A stretch of 41,084 nucleotides of DNA. It comes from Thermohalobaculum sp039185235 (lineage in GTDB: Bacteria > Pseudomonadota > Alphaproteobacteria > Rhodobacterales > Rhodobacteraceae). Position numbers and translations under genes: made by a program. The notes under the pieces were generated by a model. That model was not told the origin of the DNA. It worked only from the letters and a program-made list of their open reading frames with translations, and searched no databases. This document shows positions 1-7,623 of the stretch, piece after piece; within the stretch, counting starts at the first letter, position 1; each line of letters begins with the position of its first letter. The stretch covers positions 1 to 41,084 of the forward strand of contig JBCDAS010000004.1 of the NCBI GenBank assembly GCA_039185235.1. The letters are read 5' to 3'.

Positions 1-148
1 CCCGGATGCCCGCACACTCCTGCAAGTCCGGATCGATCACATGGCCGAAGCCGACGAGATCTTCACGAAACTGATGGGCGATATCGTCGAGCCCCGCCGC
101 CAGTTCATCCAGGAAAACGCGCTCAGCGTGGAGAACCTGGACATCTGA
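1..148 (+). CDS. gyrB: DNA gyrase subunit B, C-terminal end (partial)
   Basis: Only the last 48 codons are present; the reading frame enters at base 2 and ends at TGA 146-148. The translated end contains LLQVRIDHMAEADEIF, then LMGDIVEPRR and FIQENA before the stop, which is the highly conserved C-terminal tail of GyrB (Toprim/GyrB C-terminal region). GyrB is the ATPase subunit of DNA gyrase, which introduces negative supercoils together with GyrA. The start and ATPase domain lie outside the window. Identification rests on tail conservation, which is strong for this family. ParE ends differently but is not strictly excluded from so short a piece. Confidence 0.9.
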   Translation, partial: PDARTLLQVRIDHMAEADEIFTKLMGDIVEPRRQFIQENALSVENLDI

Positions 149-198
149 TAAGCGGCTTTTCCGGCGCAAGTGAGCCACCCAGCCCTACCGCCTCGCAA

Positions 199-270
199 GC
201 GGCCAAAGCCGCTGACGCGGCAAATCGGGCGGACCGCCCGATCCCTGCGAGCAAGCTCGCAGATGGCCGC
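199..270. repeat. Cloverleaf-like intergenic element, copy A
   Basis: A 7-bp outer stem (199-205 with 264-270) encloses three adjacent hairpins: 208-221 (GCCGC/GCGGC), 224-242 (ATCGGGCGG/CCGCCCGAT) and 245-262 (CTGCGAGC/GCTCGCAG, 2-base loop). The architecture of stem plus three hairpins, and the right-hand sequence CGCAGATGGCC followed closely by CTGGCGC, are shared with the element at 24777-24885. The outer stem here is shorter and less perfect, so this looks like a decayed or divergent copy of the same family. Confidence 0.55.
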
Positions 271-301
271 CTGGCGCATAGCTCAGAACGGGGCGCCTGG
301 T

Positions 302-320
302 CGCGCGCGGCACGCGCGCG
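302..320. repeat. GC hairpin, 8-bp stem
   Basis: Perfect inverted repeat of alternating CG (302-309 with 313-320) around a 3-base loop, directly left of the larger hairpin at 328-362. Such alternating tracts can form by chance in high-GC spacers, so its role is unknown. Confidence 0.5.
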
Positions 321-327
321 TTCGGGG

Positions 328-362
328 CCTCCAGTGGTCCGGCTTGTCCGGGCCGCTGGAGG
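328..362 (+). terminator. Long hairpin downstream of gyrB, possible terminator
   Basis: Fifteen paired bases (328-342 with 348-362, two of them G-T) around the loop CTTGT. It is the most stable simple hairpin in the spacer and lies 180 bases after the gyrB stop. The following bases (TCGCATCTT) are not a good T-run, so intrinsic termination is only possible, not shown. Confidence 0.35.
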
Positions 363-460
363 TCGCATCTTGAACGCTCTCGTGGTGACTGGATTTCATC
401 GGCTTGCCCGGGTATCCTTCTCGCAACTGCCCATTAGAGGCATCTTTTTGAGGACGAGAG

Positions 461-1672
461 ATGGATTTCCCGACGAAGTTCGCGGATCTCCCCGAGTATG
501 CGTTTCCGCGTCTGCGGAGGCTGCTTGAGGGCATTGCTCCTGGTGGGCCGGAGATTGCGATGTCGATCGGGGAACCTCAGCATCAAGTGCCTGATTTCAT
601 TGCGCCGATCATGGCCGAGCATATGGCCACGCTCTCGAAATACCCGCCTAATGAAGGTTTGGCCGATCTGCGTGCCGCGATCTCGGACTGGCTCGCCCGG
701 CGTTACGGAGCGGTTGAGGCATATCGCGATCCCGAAACCCAGATCCTGCCTTTGAACGGAACGCGCGAAGGGCTCTATGCCTCTTGCATTGCGCTGAGCC
801 CAGAGACCAAGGCCGGTGCGCGCCCGGCCGTCCTGCTGCCCAATCCGTTCTATCAATGCTATGCAGTGGCGGCGATCACGGCGGGGGCGGAGCCGGTCTA
901 CCTGCCAGCCAAGGCTGAAACCGGTCATCTGCCGGATTTCGCGAACCTGCCCCCTGCACTGCTCGACCGCACAACGGTGGCCTATATCTGCTCGCCCGCG
1001 AACCCCCAGGGCGCTGTCGCTGACAAAGCCTATTGGAAAAACCTGTTGGAGCTGGCGGAGCGCCATGATTTCCGGATCTTTGCCGATGAGTGCTATTCCG
1101 AGATCTATCGCGACACGCCGCCGCCAGGCGCGTTGGAAGTTGCCAGCGAAATCGGGGCTGATCCCGAGCGGCTGGTGGCCTTTCACTCGCTGTCCAAACG
1201 CTCCAACCTTGCGGGCCTGCGCTCAGGCTTTGCCGTCACAGGGCCTGAGAACCGCAAGCGGATGCTGCAACTGCGCTCCTATGCCGGAGCGCCGATGCCG
1301 ATCCCGGCACAACATGCCGCCGCTGCCTGTTGGCGCGATGAGAACCATGTCGCGGCGAACCGAGCGCTTTATGCGGAAAAATTCGAGATCGCCGACGCAG
1401 TTTTGTCAAATATCCCTGGTTACATGTCACCTGAGGCGGGCTTCTTCCTCTGGCTTCGGGTCGGCGAGGATGAGACGGTCGTGCAGGAGCTTTGGCGCCG
1501 CACAGGCGTCAAAGGGTTGCCGGGGCGATATCTCTCGCGCGACACGGCGCCTGAGCTGGGCGGGGGTAATCCGGGTGCAGGATATATCCGTCTTGCCCTG
1601 GTCGCACCAGCCGAGGATGTCCGGCGTGGCTTGGAGCAGGTGCGCGATGTCTTGACGGAAGGAATGGGCTAG
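461..1672 (+). CDS. Class I/II pyridoxal-phosphate aminotransferase (DapC-like)
   Basis: A 403-residue fold type I aminotransferase. Visible marks are the N-terminal SIGEPQH segment (substrate-side loop), the NPFYQCY and CSPANPQG segments around the cofactor ring (N and P of the family NPxNP box), FADECYSEIY (Asp that holds the pyridine N), SLSKRSNLAGLRSGF with the Schiff-base Lys, and an Arg-containing C-terminal part (GYIRLAL) for the substrate carboxylate. It is related to N-succinyldiaminopimelate aminotransferases of the lysine pathway, but the exact substrate cannot be read from sequence alone. The start at 461 is backed by AGGACGAG six bases upstream. The stop is one base before the ftsK start, so the two genes are probably co-transcribed. 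Confidence 0.85.
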   Translation: MDFPTKFADLPEYAFPRLRRLLEGIAPGGPEIAMSIGEPQHQVPDFIAPIMAEHMATLSKYPPNEGLADLRAAISDWLARRYGAVEAYRDPETQILPLNGTREGLYASCIALSPETKAGARPAVLLPNPFYQCYAVAAITAGAEPVYLPAKAETGHLPDFANLPPALLDRTTVAYICSPANPQGAVADKAYWKNLLELAERHDFRIFADECYSEIYRDTPPPGALEVASEIGADPERLVAFHSLSKRSNLAGLRSGFAVTGPENRKRMLQLRSYAGAPMPIPAQHAAAACWRDENHVAANRALYAEKFEIADAVLSNIPGYMSPEAGFFLWLRVGEDETVVQELWRRTGVKGLPGRYLSRDTAPELGGGNPGAGYIRLALVAPAEDVRRGLEQVRDVLTEGMG

Positions 1673-1673
1673 C

Positions 1674-4352
1674 ATGGCCATGTTGACCGGAGAAAATACG
1701 GTTCCCCTGATGGATGCCCGTACTAGCGAGGCGATGCAGCGGCGTATTGCAGAGCTGATTGGGCTGGCTCTGGTTGCTTTGGCCTCGGCCACTGGGCTGG
1801 CGCTGAGATCCTATAATCTCCAAGACCCCAGCCTGATGAACGCAACCGCGAGCGCGCCCACCAACCTGTTTGGCATGCCCGGTGCGATCTATGCCGATGC
1901 GGCGATGCAGTTCATCGGCCTGGCGGGCTGGACCCTGACGATCTTGCTGGCGATCTGGGGGCTGCGCTGTTTGGCCCATTGCGGTGTCGCGCGGATCTGG
2001 GCCCGGCTGCCGGTGATCCCGGTCGCTGTGATGGTGAGCGCGGTCTTTGCCTCAACCCACGCGCCGGCTCCGGCTTGGGAGCTGGATGTGGGCTTGGGCG
2101 GGCTGCTGGGCGACCGGGCTGCCTCGGCGATTATTGCCGAGATCCCGCTGCCTCCGGATCAGGCGCTTATGGCCATGTCGCTTGGTCTGGCCACGCTGAC
2201 GCTGGTCGCGGTTGCGATTGCCGCGGGCATGACCGTGGCCGAGTTGGTTTGGCTCCTGCGTTGGCTGGCCATGTCGCTTTTGCAGGTGATCCTCTGGGGG
2301 CTCATGACCTTTGCCACAATGACGGGTTTGGGCGTCAGGGCGGCGAAGACGGCGGCCTCTAAGCGCATGGAAGAGATGCGCGAGCGCCGATCTGAGAGCC
2401 GGGCGGAGAAGCTTGGACCTGCCGATCCCACCGGCTCGTGGCGCGCTCGGATCCCCTCGGTCACCATGCCTCAGGTGCCGGGCCTGACCCCCCGCGAAGG
2501 CCTGCCTGACACGATGATGCGCGTCACTGGGGGCGATGATTTCGAAACCGAGAGCCTGAAGCCCGTCGGGACGATGCGCCGAGAGCCTGCGGTTGCGATG
2601 CCGCTGGAGGACGCGTGGGAGGGACCCGAAGACATCGCAGAAGCCGCTAACGACACCTCCCTCAAACAAGCGATCCGTGCGCTGCATGGCCCGCCGGGAC
2701 AGCGCCGCCGCGAAACGGTGGAGCCTGAGCCGATCCCCGGCAGCACTGTCGATCACAGCGCCCGCTCCAAGGCGCAGGCGAAAAGCCGCCGCGCCAAGAA
2801 GGAAGCCGAGCCGATGCTGGCTTTGGGGCTTGATGAGAATGCCAGCTATGACGCGCCACCGATGGATATCCTGGCCCGCGCAATCCCGATCCAGCGCTCG
2901 CAGATGTCCGATGTGGCGCTGGAGGACAATGCCAGGATGCTGGAGACGGTGCTGGAGGATTACGGTGTCCGCGGTGAGATCGTCGCGGTCAAACCAGGCC
3001 CCGTCGTCACGCTTTACGAGCTGGAACCCGCGCCCGGCCTGAAGGCGAGCCGGGTCGTCGGCCTCGCCGATGATATCGCCCGGTCGATGTCGGCGCTGGC
3101 GGCTCGGGTCTCGACCATGCCGGGCCGCTCGGTCATCGGGATCGAATTGCCGAATGCGGAACGCGAGAAAGTGTTCCTGCGCGAGACGCTGGAGCACCCC
3201 TCCTATGGCGATAGCCGCCATGCGCTGGCCTTGGCCTTGGGCAAGGATATCGAGGGGGTGCCGGTCGTGGCCAACCTCGCGAAGATGCCGCATTTGCTGA
3301 TCGCAGGCACGACCGGCTCGGGCAAATCTGTGGCGATCAACACGATGATCCTGAGCCTGCTCTACCGGCAGAGCCCGGAGCAGTGCCGATTGATCATGAT
3401 CGACCCGAAGATGCTGGAGCTGAGCGTCTATGACAACATCCCGCATCTGCTGGCCCCCGTCGTCACCGACCCGAAGAAAGCGCTGGTCGCGCTGAAATGG
3501 GTCGTGGCCGAGATGGAAGAGCGCTATCGCAAGATGTCCAAAATGGGCGTGCGCAATATCGACGGCTACAACGCGCGAGTGCGTGATGCGCTGGCCAGGG
3601 GCGAGGAGTTTTCCCGCACCGTTCAGACCGGTTTCGACGAGGCCACCGGCGAGCCGGTCTATGAAACCGAGACCTTCGAGCCCAAGGAAATGCCCTTCAT
3701 CGTCGTCGTCGTCGATGAGATGGCCGATCTGATGATGGTCGCGGGCAAGGAGATCGAGGCCTGCATTCAGCGCCTAGCGCAGATGGCGCGGGCGAGCGGA
3801 ATTCACTTGATCATGGCAACCCAGCGCCCCTCGGTCGATGTGATCACCGGCACGATTAAGGCGAATTTCCCGACCCGGATTTCATTCCAGGTGACCTCGA
3901 AGATCGACAGCCGCACGATCCTGGGTGAGCAAGGGGCAGAGCAGCTCTTGGGCCAGGGTGACATGCTCTACATGGCCGGTGGCGGCAAGATCCAGCGGGT
4001 GCATGGACCGTTTGTCTCGGACGAAGAAGTCGAGGAGGTGGTGCGCCATCTCAAGACGCTCGGCGCGCCTGACTATGTGAGCGGTGTGACCGAAGGCCCG
4101 GATGACGAAGCGGCGGCGATGGTCGATGAGAAGCTGGGCCTCGCGCAACCGGGCGACAGCGCGGACGAGCTCTATGACCGGGCCGTGGCGATTGTGGCGC
4201 GGGACCGGAAGTGCTCGACCTCCTATATCCAGCGCAAGCTTGGCATCGGCTATAACAAAGCCGCTCGCCTGGTCGAACAGATGGAGGACGAAGGCGTCGT
4301 CAGCTCGGCCAACGCGGTTGGCAAGCGCGAGATCCTGGTGGAGGAACGCTGA
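1674..4352 (+). CDS. ftsK: DNA translocase FtsK
   Basis: An 892-residue septal DNA pump that coordinates chromosome segregation with division. Four or more hydrophobic segments lie in roughly residues 25-200 (FtsK 4TM domain), followed by a charged, low-complexity linker to about residue 400. The motor domain carries Walker A GTTGSGKS (about residue 545) and Walker B FIVVVVDEMADL, with MATQRPSVDVITG after it. The C-terminal winged-helix gamma domain, which reads KOPS sites, is seen as DELYDRAVAIV to QMEDEGVVSS. The start at 1674 lies one base after the aminotransferase stop; an ATG at 1680 is also in frame and cannot be excluded. Its TGA abuts the stop of the convergent downstream gene with no spacer. 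Confidence 0.96.
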   Translation: MAMLTGENTVPLMDARTSEAMQRRIAELIGLALVALASATGLALRSYNLQDPSLMNATASAPTNLFGMPGAIYADAAMQFIGLAGWTLTILLAIWGLRCLAHCGVARIWARLPVIPVAVMVSAVFASTHAPAPAWELDVGLGGLLGDRAASAIIAEIPLPPDQALMAMSLGLATLTLVAVAIAAGMTVAELVWLLRWLAMSLLQVILWGLMTFATMTGLGVRAAKTAASKRMEEMRERRSESRAEKLGPADPTGSWRARIPSVTMPQVPGLTPREGLPDTMMRVTGGDDFETESLKPVGTMRREPAVAMPLEDAWEGPEDIAEAANDTSLKQAIRALHGPPGQRRRETVEPEPIPGSTVDHSARSKAQAKSRRAKKEAEPMLALGLDENASYDAPPMDILARAIPIQRSQMSDVALEDNARMLETVLEDYGVRGEIVAVKPGPVVTLYELEPAPGLKASRVVGLADDIARSMSALAARVSTMPGRSVIGIELPNAEREKVFLRETLEHPSYGDSRHALALALGKDIEGVPVVANLAKMPHLLIAGTTGSGKSVAINTMILSLLYRQSPEQCRLIMIDPKMLELSVYDNIPHLLAPVVTDPKKALVALKWVVAEMEERYRKMSKMGVRNIDGYNARVRDALARGEEFSRTVQTGFDEATGEPVYETETFEPKEMPFIVVVVDEMADLMMVAGKEIEACIQRLAQMARASGIHLIMATQRPSVDVITGTIKANFPTRISFQVTSKIDSRTILGEQGAEQLLGQGDMLYMAGGGKIQRVHGPFVSDEEVEEVVRHLKTLGAPDYVSGVTEGPDDEAAAMVDEKLGLAQPGDSADELYDRAVAIVARDRKCSTSYIQRKLGIGYNKAARLVEQMEDEGVVSSANAVGKREILVEER

Positions 4353-4895
4353 TCAGGCAGCCTCTGCCGGTTTTTCCCGGTTCCGGCGACGCAGCGCGAG
4401 CAGCAAACCCGCTCCGGCCAGCAAGAAGGGTGCAGTTGCGGGCAGCGGAACGGCCTGGACGCTGAAGGTCACGCTGTAAGACTCGAACGCTTGCGGCCCC
4501 CCATCGCTCGAGAGGACAAAGGCCAATGATCCGCTGACGGGCACCGTTATCTGCGCGGTTTGCGAGGACGTTGTCGCGAACCCATCAAAAGATCCCGCCC
4601 CAAAATCCGCACCATCAAAGAAGTCGATCGACGTGCTCGAACTCAGTGCGAATTTTGTGAGGGTAAAGGAGGCTGTCGATCCCCCGAGCAGGTCGTTGAT
4701 CAGGGCAATGTCCGAGTTGTCGTCGTCGATACCGTTCCCAAGAAGGAACCCTGTATACGTGGTGTCCGTCGCCAACAGGATATCTGCATCAGCGAATATG
4801 TCGTTGTCTTCGCTCTCACTCACTGCGAGAGCCGAGCCAGCATTCATTGCAAATGCGCTGGCGCTTGCCAGAAAGGCGCTCGTTCTAAAGGTCAT
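4353..4895 (-). CDS. VPLPA-CTERM sorting-signal surface/secreted protein
   Basis: About 180 residues. An N-terminal signal peptide (MTFRTSAFLASASAFA, then NAGSALA) is followed by a Ser/Thr/Asp-rich, low-charge body and a C-terminal tripartite sorting signal: VPLPA, a hydrophobic helix (FLLAGAGLLLAL) and an RRRNR cluster. This is the VPLPA-CTERM arrangement processed in many Rhodobacteraceae by an exosortase-type enzyme encoded elsewhere. The body is of unknown function; acidic residues after the signal peptide resemble calcium-rich secreted proteins only loosely. The start at 4895 is preferred over an upstream TTG because GGGGAG precedes it and the signal peptide then begins at once. Confidence 0.8.
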   Translation of the reverse strand: MTFRTSAFLASASAFAMNAGSALAVSESEDNDIFADADILLATDTTYTGFLLGNGIDDDNSDIALINDLLGGSTASFTLTKFALSSSTSIDFFDGADFGAGSFDGFATTSSQTAQITVPVSGSLAFVLSSDGGPQAFESYSVTFSVQAVPLPATAPFLLAGAGLLLALRRRNREKPAEAA

Positions 4896-4943
4896 ACCCA
4901 AACTCCCCGTTTCCAAAAAGTTTACAGGATTCTTTCAGCTCTG

Positions 4944-6293
4944 TCATTTGGTTTGCATCGGGTCTTCGGCATAGCTGTCATCGTATTTGCCACCTGGTCC
5001 GCGCGGGATCTGATCGACATGGTCGATCGTGATTTGCCAAGGGCCTGGAAGGGCATCGCCGACATGGGTGGTGAAGTACGCTTCCTCCTCCGCCGTCAGA
5101 GGGCGCGTCGTCACCAACTTGCAGCGCAGTTTTCCTGGCGCGGTTTGCACGAATTGATGCTGGCGGAGTGGGAGTTTGCCAAACAGCGCGCTAGTCATGA
5201 ACGAGGGCCAAAAGCGTTTGCCATTGGCCGCAGTCAGCATGTTGCGCACCCGGCCCTTGATCTGGGTCAGGACCGGCAGGCCGCGACCGCAAGCGCATAG
5301 ACCGCCCTGCACGGCATAGTCGCCGATCTCATAGCGGATCATCGGTTGGGCATAGTTGTGCAGGACCGAGATGATCAGTCGGCCGGTCTCGCCCTCGGCC
5401 ACCGGCTCGCCCTCGGCATCGAGCACCTCGACCTTCACCCGCTCGGCCATCACATGGTGGCGGTGATCTGGGGCATCAGGGCATTCCAGACTGATCGGCC
5501 CGCACTCTCGGGCTGAGTAGAGATCGATGCATCGCGCCCCCCAACGCTCAGCGACCAGGGCGCGCAGCTCGGGCGTTACGATCTCGGCGATACACAGGAC
5601 CGCATCCAAGCGATCCAACCCAACCGCCTCGCGATCAAACTCCCGCGCCAGTTCGGCGATGTTCGACGGGAAGGCCAGCAGGTATTCGGGCCGGATATGC
5701 GAGAGCCATTGCGCCTGGCGCTCGACGCCCACATGGATATCGATGCCATAGGCGGGGCCGGTGGCAAAAGGATACTCCAGCAGATCCCCCCAGCGCTGGT
5801 AACGCTTGCCGAGCGCGGTCTGCCGCGCCTCGCGGATCGCTGCCAAGGTCTTGGTGAAGTCGATATCGTGCCACAGCAATTTGCGTAGCGTGAACGCCTT
5901 AGAATAGGCCGCGTCCAAGGCTGTGCCCAGGATGCGCAGTGGCGATCCGGTGGAGCCGGAGGAGGCGACCGACAGGATCTCACCATGGTCTTTGGGCACT
6001 GCGTTGCTGCGCCAGGCCTCGGGCTCGTCCTGCAGGGGCGCACGGCCAATGATCGGAATCGCCCGCCAGAGGTCCTGATCAACCGCCATGCCAGGGCGAT
6101 AGCCGGCAGTTTCGAGCCTTGCGCGCTGCGCTGGCACCGTCTGGTACGCATGGGCGAGCAGGGATGTGAGTTCACGGAACTGGCGCGCCTCGATCTCGTC
6201 GGGGCTCATCCACTGGCTATCCGCCAGCGCGTTCTGCAGCGTCAGAACGCGATGAGCCTCGATCGCCAAGCCTGGATCCAAAACGCCGCTCAC
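4944..6293 (-). CDS. Phenylacetate-CoA ligase-like adenylate-forming enzyme (PaaK/CapK family)
   Basis: A 449-residue member of the ANL superfamily. SSGSTGSP (about residue 111) is the ATP-binding P-loop-like motif; YSARECGPIS is the A5-type segment; GETGRLIISVLHNYAQPMIRYEIGDYA is the A7/A8 region with the Asp and Arg that contact ribose; a C-terminal Lys region closes the protein. CapK-like members of this family occur in polysaccharide and secondary-metabolite loci as well as in aromatic degradation. No paa gene lies nearby, so the substrate acid is unknown. The start is GTG with GGGAGG 8 bases upstream. It is transcribed away from lolA and towards the VPLPA-CTERM gene, with which it may form an operon (48 bases apart). 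Confidence 0.75.
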   Translation of the reverse strand: MSGVLDPGLAIEAHRVLTLQNALADSQWMSPDEIEARQFRELTSLLAHAYQTVPAQRARLETAGYRPGMAVDQDLWRAIPIIGRAPLQDEPEAWRSNAVPKDHGEILSVASSGSTGSPLRILGTALDAAYSKAFTLRKLLWHDIDFTKTLAAIREARQTALGKRYQRWGDLLEYPFATGPAYGIDIHVGVERQAQWLSHIRPEYLLAFPSNIAELAREFDREAVGLDRLDAVLCIAEIVTPELRALVAERWGARCIDLYSARECGPISLECPDAPDHRHHVMAERVKVEVLDAEGEPVAEGETGRLIISVLHNYAQPMIRYEIGDYAVQGGLCACGRGLPVLTQIKGRVRNMLTAANGKRFWPSFMTSALFGKLPLRQHQFVQTAPGKLRCKLVTTRPLTAEEEAYFTTHVGDALPGPWQITIDHVDQIPRGPGGKYDDSYAEDPMQTK

Positions 6294-6454
6294 TGGTCAA
6301 CCTCCCATCACATCCAGCCTAGGAGGCCCTGTGCGCCACGTCAAAGACCCGATCTGGCATTTACGCCCCCGTGAGACTATGTGATGCCGGGAGTGCTCGG
6401 CCCATCCGTGCAAAGAAAGATGCCCCGCCGTCCAACGGCTTTGACTGACGAGAG

Positions 6455-7057
6455 ATGCACGTAATGAAGAGAGTGTTTTTGCTGGGTCTGATCGCCCTTT
6501 TGATCCCATTGGGGGCATCGGCGCAGTTGAACCAGGGGGATCTGCTGCGGATCTCGAATTACCTCAACGGAATCGGGACGCTCGAAGGCAATTTCGTGCA
6601 GATCGGGCCGGATGGAGATCTGTCCGAGGGGACGTTCTATCTCCGCCGCCCAGGGCGGATGCGGTTCGACTACGAGCCGCCGAACCCCGCCCTGATCATC
6701 GCCGATGGCGTTTGGGTGGGGGTTTGCGATCCCCAGATCAACACATTCGACCGGTTTCCGCTATCCGAGACGCCATTGGATCTGTTGCTCCGCGACCGGG
6801 TCGATCTGAGACGCGAGGGGGCGGTGCAGTCCATCGACCGCTCCGGCGGCCAGCTTCGGGTCAAGGCGGTGGACCCGGATGCGCCTGACCAAGGGTCGAT
6901 CACCATGGTCTTCACCGATAGCCCGCTGCAATTGCGCCAATGGGTGGTTGTCGACAATCAGGGGCTGACCACAACCGTGGCGCTGTCCGAGATCCGGGCC
7001 AATGTGCAACTGAGTGGCGAGCTCTTCCTGATCGAGGACGAGGTTTGCATCTATTAG
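6455..7057 (+). CDS. lolA: Outer-membrane lipoprotein carrier protein LolA
   Basis: About 200 residues with an N-terminal signal peptide (MKRVFLLGLIALLIPLGASA) and the LolA-type beta-barrel sequence: NGIGTLEGNFVQ, then GTFYLRRPGRMRFDYE, then LIIADGVWV and a repeated hydrophobic beta pattern. LolA is the periplasmic chaperone that takes lipoproteins from LolCDE to the outer membrane. A second ATG at 6464 better fits the spacing from GAGAG and the start of the signal peptide, and may be the true start. Its TAG overlaps the stop of the convergent L,D-transpeptidase gene by four bases. Confidence 0.9.
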   Translation: MHVMKRVFLLGLIALLIPLGASAQLNQGDLLRISNYLNGIGTLEGNFVQIGPDGDLSEGTFYLRRPGRMRFDYEPPNPALIIADGVWVGVCDPQINTFDRFPLSETPLDLLLRDRVDLRREGAVQSIDRSGGQLRVKAVDPDAPDQGSITMVFTDSPLQLRQWVVVDNQGLTTTVALSEIRANVQLSGELFLIEDEVCIY

Positions 7058-7623
7058 GCGCCCCGGATCACCAAACGCGACCAAGGCCGCCAGCGCGATA
7101 AGATCCAGAGGAGATCTGGGCGGTGAAACGCCACGCAACCGGCTGTCGGATGACGCGGCTTGCGCCATTGGTGCACAAAGATGGCCGATCCCGCGCCAGG
7201 CGTCCGCGCCCAGTTCTGATCCGTGACCGCACATAGATCATAGAGCCCATCGCCCCGGGCCATCCGATCTGCGGGGAAGCCATGGGGATGGGTGACAGGT
7301 GCGTTATAGGCCGGATCCTCCGGGCTCTCCGACCAGCCCTGCTGTGGGCCGAGGATCTGACAAGGCAAACTGCTCTTCGGACGACCCTGCCGATCCGCCC
7401 GCCAATAGAGCCAGAACAGACGATAGACCCCGACCGGTGTCCCCCCATCGCCCTCGCGCTTGACCTCCGAGATCCCACCTCGCCCCACCGAGCAAGGCAA
7501 GCCCACCCCGCGAAACCGCGCGCCCCAGGGACCAACGACAAGATCGTACTGCCCGGCAGGTCCGCCGCGCGCCAAGGGGGGTGGGTGGGGGCGGGCGGTG
7601 GACCTGCCGGGCAGGACGATCAC
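7054..7623 (-). CDS. L,D-transpeptidase family protein (YkuD-type)
   Basis: Up to 189 residues. The conserved part runs from DLVVGPWG, through IGRGG-like VGRGGISEVKREGDGGTPVG, to the catalytic region HPTAGCVAF with the active-site Cys (about residue 162) and His. Such enzymes cross-link peptidoglycan between meso-diaminopimelate residues or anchor proteins to it; no signal peptide is visible, so localisation is uncertain. The only usable starts are a GTG at 7623, which overlaps the ribA stop (GTGA, translational coupling), or a TTG at 7575. The first 27 codons lie entirely inside an inverted repeat (7543-7620) and read like non-native, proline-rich sequence, so the true N-terminus is unclear. 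Confidence 0.75.
   Translation of the reverse strand: MIVLPGRSTARPHPPPLARGGPAGQYDLVVGPWGARFRGVGLPCSVGRGGISEVKREGDGGTPVGVYRLFWLYWRADRQGRPKSSLPCQILGPQQGWSESPEDPAYNAPVTHPHGFPADRMARGDGLYDLCAVTDQNWARTPGAGSAIFVHQWRKPRHPTAGCVAFHRPDLLWILSRWRPWSRLVIRGA
7543..7620. repeat. Long inverted repeat with G-rich loop
   Basis: Arms 7543-7563 and 7600-7620 match over 21 bases with one mismatch, including a perfect 15-bp core (7549-7563 with 7600-7614); about five further pairs extend inwards. The loop holds G6-T-G3-T-G5-C-G3 at 7576-7595 on the + strand, a textbook G-quadruplex pattern. It occupies the first codons of the L,D-transpeptidase gene immediately after ribA. Confidence 0.8.

Larger units (their letters stand above)
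149..460. other. 312-base spacer, no gene, dense in hairpins
   Basis: No credible gene is seen between gyrB and the aminotransferase. The short frames here are not supported by start signals or recognisable protein. The spacer holds at least five hairpins: 208-221, 224-242, 245-262 (together the cloverleaf-like element listed separately), 302-320 (8-bp GC stem) and 328-362 (15-bp stem). The last could end gyrB transcription, although no clear T-run follows it. The ribosome binding site of the next gene (AGGACGAG) lies at its right end. Confidence 0.7.

Noticed and set aside
2052..3446. 464-codon open frame on the minus strand inside ftsK
   Set aside because: It is an antisense shadow of a GC-rich gene. 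The protein is Arg/His/Asp-rich without any fold pattern, and ftsK is certain.
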